A stretch of DNA of 64,000 nucleotides from an uncultured Armatimonadota bacterium. Lineage in GTDB: Bacteria > Armatimonadota > Fimbriimonadia > Fimbriimonadales > Fimbriimonadaceae. Below are positions 61,901 through 64,000 of the stretch, piece after piece. Location: positions 62,001 through 126,000 of the forward strand of contig CAIYMO010000053.1 in the NCBI GenBank assembly GCA_903927345.1. Reading direction: 5' to 3'. The position numbers were made by a program, and so were the translations under genes. The number at the start of each line of letters is the position of its first letter. Position 1 is the first letter of the stretch. The notes beneath the pieces were generated by a model. That model made no database searches, was not told the origin of the DNA, and was given only the letters and a program-made list of their open reading frames with translations.

Positions 61901-62212
61901 CCAGACCGAGGCGTCAACCTTTCCACCTAAAATCTCGCCGCCCTTCGAAGTCGGCTGAGGCCCGTGGACCGTCGTGTAAACCGCACCCTCGAAGTTAACG
62001 TCGCCCTTCCAAAACTTGTACAGCCCGCAGTTGGTCGCATCATAAGCGATCCAGAAATCCTTGGCGAGCGCTACTGTAGCGATACGGGCGCGGTTATCAA
62101 GCACCGATCGAAACGCCCAAACATCCCGGGGAGGAACGTTCTTTGGCGTAACGTCAGACTGAATTCGGCCGGAGCTGAGGGCAAGAGCAATCAGCGAAGC
62201 AAGCACGGGCAT
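58952..62212 (-). CDS. Very large exported protein: PA14, dehydrogenase-like and DUF1080 domains
   Basis: 1086 residues, signal peptide (MPVLASLIALALSSG). In order: an N-terminal region with VWAFRSVLDN...(about 30-240); PA14 carbohydrate-binding domain about 285-375 (VNGERIINF, GLYPLLIDYFQNEGPALLTLDWKL); a PVC-type glucose/sorbosone dehydrogenase-like beta-propeller about 430-790 (MSFRPNGHLVLCTWDPDGAVYDIEG; GLRTPNGTGMNGKGELFITDNQGD); DUF1080/3-keto-disaccharide hydrolase domain about 895-1086 (LLFDGKNITKWRKYRGE; FELRLDWRVQAGGNSGIMLRS). It may oxidise and cleave glycosides outside the cell. Its stop abuts corA. Confidence 0.88.
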   Translation of the reverse strand: MPVLASLIALALSSGRIQSDVTPKNVPPRDVWAFRSVLDNRARIATVALAKDFWIAYDATNCGLYKFWKGDVNFEGAVYTTVHGPQPTSKGGEILGGKVDASVWKVDGKEVKPRYRGHRLLKDSRVEFVFEVPVAGKWVTVTEEPQLLWRGQKPVGLTRTFKSSAPTADIQVLTYGRAASFSNFYVNGQARPEGDREAWNGIGANTTWSVLFNPALSQPAEEELFATTDAPQGQGNIQKGDVHAPGLSYRAYQIEFPFEKIPSLVPNQTPNVSRQIPNVDLKNEQFGLKEHFLVSITGWLKVEEGALYEFRMNVDDGARLFVNGERIINFDGMHLGEQATGSMDLEPGLYPLLIDYFQNEGPALLTLDWKLAEETDWKRITNKNLETVADEVGVVAPGFKKVMDAIFPQRPGDGRPEVSVHPSFDLTTPRPADFNPRVGGMSFRPNGHLVLCTWDPDGAVYDIEGVQTGDPSKVVVKRIAAGLSEPLGIEVVGNDIFVAQKQEITRLRDTDKDGIIDEYYALSSGFGVTPNFHEFTFGFNRKGDYLYTNLALGINTGGRSTDGQNIDRGRVMKTNIKTGDYEFIARGLRTPNGTGMNGKGELFITDNQGDWLPSCKLLEVIPGAFYGNRSVEFEALKGIKELAPAVWFPQGEIGNSVSQPGPFEYGPYKGQMMAGDVTYGGLRRIFLEKVNGRYQGTVFRLTQGLEAGINRVIVGPDKAMYVGGIGSTGNWGQEGKERYGLQRLAYNGKTTFEMLKVLPAQNGAEIEFTEPVQANLLPEVLSEWEVRHWHYVPTIEYGGPKVGEERLPLKSVTWNKTRTKVFLEFAGVKPEDVVYFRLPMSLRGADGQMMWANEAWSTVNVIPNRVGTVQPSEAATETNSLSAEEKAAGFELLFDGKNITKWRKYRGEGVPKGWQVADQALVFIPGLDGGDLATKEQYGDFELRLDWRVQAGGNSGIMLRSRETRGASYETATECQVLDDAKHPDGKNPLTSAGSAYGLYAPAKKMVNPANTWNHLRVIYKGAHVEHWLNGVKIVEYEIGSADFLERLKKSKFNGWPEYAKYNSGHIVLQDHGNLVAYKNIRIRKL

Positions 62213-62283
62213 GAGTCAATTTTCGCACACCCAACCCAGCGAATTCGCGGGTGCTTCGACATGTCGGCTAAAGTTGCGACAAA

Positions 62284-63057
62284 TTACGGCAAAGTGCCAG
62301 CAAGAAGCTGATCGACGATCTCGTCTTGATCGTACTGACGCGGAACCGGCTTCAGACCCGTCACCAAGCAGTCTCGGTTATCAAAGATGAAGCAACCACC
62401 TTCCCACAGCGATTCCTCTTCGGGAACCTCTTCGAGGTACTTGAGGATGCCTCCCTTCAGGTGATAAACCTCTTCAAACCCTTTCGCAAGCATAAATGCG
62501 GTCGTCTTTTCGCACCGAATGCCGCCGGTACAGAACATCGCAACCTTCTTGTTCTTGGAAGGATCTAGGTTCTTTTCAACCCACTCCGGGAACTCACCGA
62601 ACGAAACCAAGCGAGGGTCAACTGCACCCTTGAAGGTTCCTTCGATGTACTCATAGACGTTGCGAGTGTCGAGCACCATAACGTCCGGATCAGAAATGAG
62701 ATCATTCCAATCCTTAGGCTCAACATAACGACCGACCATCTCGCCCGGATTGGCGAGCGGGTTACGCATCGTAATGATCTCCTTCTTGAACTTCACCTTG
62801 AGCTTTTGGAACGGCACTTCCTCGTGCGCAGAGTCCTTGAACTCAATATCCGCAAAGCGCGAATCAGCCGTTAGGAATGACCAATAAGCGGCAATGCCCT
62901 CAGGAGTACCGCTGATCGTGCTGTTGATCCCCTCGGGAGCAATCAGGACGATGCCTTTGAGGCCGTTGGCATCAGCGACCTCAAAGATTTGATCACGCAA
63001 AGCCTCGCCGTCGGTGACTTCGACAAACTTGTAGTAGGCACGAACAACGAACTGCAT
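62284..63057 (-). CDS. trhO: tRNA uridine(34) hydroxylase TrhO (rhodanese-fold)
   Basis: Oxygen-dependent hydroxylase making ho5U34 (YceA family). 257 residues: an N-terminal alpha/beta region (YYKFVEVTDGEALRDQIFE; GIVLIAPEGINSTISG), then rhodanese domain with VLDTRNVYEYIEGTFKGAVDP and active-site MFCTGGIRCEKTTAFML (Cys), and the C-terminal FDNR block. TATAAT lies nine bases before ATG 63057. Confidence 0.92.
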   Translation of the reverse strand: MQFVVRAYYKFVEVTDGEALRDQIFEVADANGLKGIVLIAPEGINSTISGTPEGIAAYWSFLTADSRFADIEFKDSAHEEVPFQKLKVKFKKEIITMRNPLANPGEMVGRYVEPKDWNDLISDPDVMVLDTRNVYEYIEGTFKGAVDPRLVSFGEFPEWVEKNLDPSKNKKVAMFCTGGIRCEKTTAFMLAKGFEEVYHLKGGILKYLEEVPEEESLWEGGCFIFDNRDCLVTGLKPVPRQYDQDEIVDQLLAGTLP

Positions 63058-63066
63058 GATCCCTCT

Positions 63067-63072
63067 ATTATA
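63067..63072 (-). promoter_or_regulatory. -10 box of trhO
   Basis: Perfect TATAAT on the minus strand, nine bases before ATG 63057. Predicted leader of two or three bases. Confidence 0.65.
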
Positions 63073-63080
63073 ACTTGCGA

Positions 63081-63470
63081 TTAGCTAACCGCTTCAATCC
63101 AGCCTTTCAGACTGTAGTAGCTGGTCACCCGCTTGATCTTGTCACCCTCGACTTCAAAGAACGCTGCCGCAGGAATCGCATACGTCTGCCCCTTCGCTTC
63201 GACCAAAGGACCATCAGTCTTCAGATAAGTCCCCGAGCAGGTGAATTCAGCCGCGCCCCGGTTTCCAGAAACCATGACGCAAAGATCGCTGATGTGCTCA
63301 CGGTAGCAGTCATCCATGTGCGCCTTAAACGCTCGGAACTTGTCGATCCCCACCTCAGTTGGTCCCTCGTTGATGACGTGAACCACGTCGTCGCTCAAAG
63401 TCGCGAGCATCGCGTCGGCATTGTGGGAGTTAAAAGCGTCGAAGTAAGCGCGAATAAGCTGTTCGGTCAC
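63081..63470 (-). CDS. SnoaL-like/NTF2-fold protein
   Basis: 129 residues: LIRAYFDAFNSHNADAMLATLSDDVVHVINEG, then KFRAFKAHM, SGNRGAAEFTCSGTYLKTDGPLVEAKGQTYAIPAAAFFEVEGDKIKRVTSYY, the conical NTF2-like pattern of ketosteroid-isomerase-related proteins. Substrate unknown. GTG 63470 follows TAAACT by seven bases. Twenty-three bases before trhO, so possibly shared transcription. Confidence 0.82.
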   Translation of the reverse strand: MTEQLIRAYFDAFNSHNADAMLATLSDDVVHVINEGPTEVGIDKFRAFKAHMDDCYREHISDLCVMVSGNRGAAEFTCSGTYLKTDGPLVEAKGQTYAIPAAAFFEVEGDKIKRVTSYYSLKGWIEAVS

Positions 63471-63492
63471 TGAAGAGAGTTTACCGGCTGGG

Positions 63493-63521
63493 TTGACAAT
63501 TGGCCCCGACCAGACTAGAAT
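63493..63521 (+). promoter_or_regulatory. Near-consensus promoter directly at the last gene
   Basis: TTGACA (63493-63498), 17-base spacer, TAGAAT (63516-63521), six bases, ATG 63528. Predicted leaderless message. Confidence 0.9.
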
Positions 63522-63527
63522 CCCGGT

Positions 63528-64000
63528 ATGAGCCTCACGCTCGCTGTCTTTCTAACCGTTGCCGGCTCCAAACCCAACTGGGTTCCTAACAACTTGGCGG
63601 GCTATGCCATTGGATTTGGATCGGAAGCCTCCCAAATTCGGAGGAAGGATCGAGAAACTGGCTACTGGATCGGTCGCAGCATCGATTGCGATGGCGCCCA
63701 CGTTAGTGTGATCCTTACGAGAGACACCAAGATGTTTCGCAACTTCTACCCTCTCCAGCCTGGGGATGTCCCCATTTCGAAGCTTCGCAATCTCGGAACA
63801 GATAGAGGAGTCGCGATCGGAATGACCGAGAACCAAGTGTCAACAAAGATTGGCAAGCCCCAAAAGCGCAAGTTGGACGGTCCCTACGTTCGAACTTCGT
63901 ACGAGTGGAAGAACATCAAAAACGGCGAGGGGCATATCTACAGCCAAGAACTGGTTTTCAAGAAGGGCAAACTGATCGAGATCTCAGTGGGGCGAGAGGC
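63528..64000 (+). CDS. Exported protein of unknown function, cut by window edge
   Basis: 157 codons are visible. A short signal-like start (MSLTLAVFLTVAGS) leads into GYAIGFGSEASQIRRKDRETGYWIGRSIDCDGAHVSVIL, TKMFRNFYPLQPGDVPISKLRNLGT and VAIGMTENQVSTKIGKPQKRKLDG; that last block (GMTxxQVxxxIGKP) resembles the SmpA/OmlA-type short domain. No family is certain. The start is fixed by a near-consensus promoter six bases upstream. Confidence 0.7.
   Translation, partial: MSLTLAVFLTVAGSKPNWVPNNLAGYAIGFGSEASQIRRKDRETGYWIGRSIDCDGAHVSVILTRDTKMFRNFYPLQPGDVPISKLRNLGTDRGVAIGMTENQVSTKIGKPQKRKLDGPYVRTSYEWKNIKNGEGHIYSQELVFKKGKLIEISVGRE

Noticed and set aside
1-64000. CRISPR arrays, insertion sequences, prophage or integron structures.
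   Set aside because: I found no regularly spaced repeats, no transposase or integrase and no terminal inverted repeats; the only accessory-looking locus is 7776-9836.

Overview
The window looks like chromosomal DNA of a free-living, diderm, heterotrophic bacterium, most plausibly an Armatimonadota/Fimbriimonadia-type lineage. This is an inference from gene content; no rRNA is present. Pointers are: kdsB (KDO, so an LPS outer membrane), a PEP-CTERM protein, several secreted peptidases and glycoside hydrolases of the kind common in PVC/Armatimonadota genomes, a carbamoyl-phosphate synthase large subunit split into halves, and start codons lying directly behind -10 boxes (leaderless mRNAs). Most genes are GC-rich. 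One gene at 7776-9836 is clearly AT-richer.

Layout. 1-2.2 kb: mreB (cut by the left edge), murA and an HNH nuclease. 2.6-7.7 kb: a translationally coupled minus-strand operon (free-Met-sulfoxide reductase, mnmG, small membrane protein, folC) with a Gfo/Idh/MocA oxidoreductase upstream. 7.8-9.8 kb: an unknown 686-residue protein with a PD-(D/E)XK-like nuclease motif, a His-rich stretch, a glycine zipper and a long coiled coil. This is the best candidate for something new. 9.8-15.8 kb: split carB, a TrmH-type methyltransferase, a small Cys-rich protein, a stand-alone rplK, a 5'-nucleotidase C-terminal-domain protein and a glutaminyl-cyclase-like M28 enzyme. 15.8-21.1 kb: greA-lipoprotein-kdsB-relA/spoT-MacB-type permease operon. 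21.1-29.7 kb: a GT2 glycosyltransferase and a tight eight-gene minus-strand run from a VKOR-DsbA fusion through mnmA, a thioredoxin-like protein, YtxH, an AI-2E-type transporter, an unknown exported protein and an M28 peptidase to guaA.

29.7-46.4 kb: miaB, an S15 peptidase, a carbohydrate cluster (GH95, a large unknown exported protein, a CE7-like esterase), a NIL-domain protein divergent from a short leuA, GNAT and hotdog proteins, rho, hpt, an M23 peptidase, two tandem GYF_2-like membrane proteins, pdxH and a plant/fungal-like Fpg glycosylase. 46.4-53.1 kb: rpmE-polysaccharide deacetylase-glyA, an HDOD-like protein, a TIM-barrel sugar isomerase, a broken peroxiredoxin, the PEP-CTERM protein, DinB, MerC and a tRNA-Arg with the unusual anticodon GCG. 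53.2-64 kb: a PAS-GGDEF-EAL protein, an orphan flhA, corA, a 1086-residue PA14/dehydrogenase/DUF1080 protein, trhO, a SnoaL-like protein and the start of an unknown exported protein.

The strongest window-wide signal is promoter placement. At least three genes have a near-consensus TTGACA-N17-TANNNT promoter whose -10 box ends six bases before ATG/GTG, and about fifteen more have a TANNNT-like box 6-11 bases before the start. I used this signal to choose several start codons. Functionally the window is mainly housekeeping (cell wall, tRNA modification, nucleotide and folate metabolism, stringent response, transcription factors) with scattered exported degradative enzymes; I see no insertion sequence, prophage or CRISPR array.
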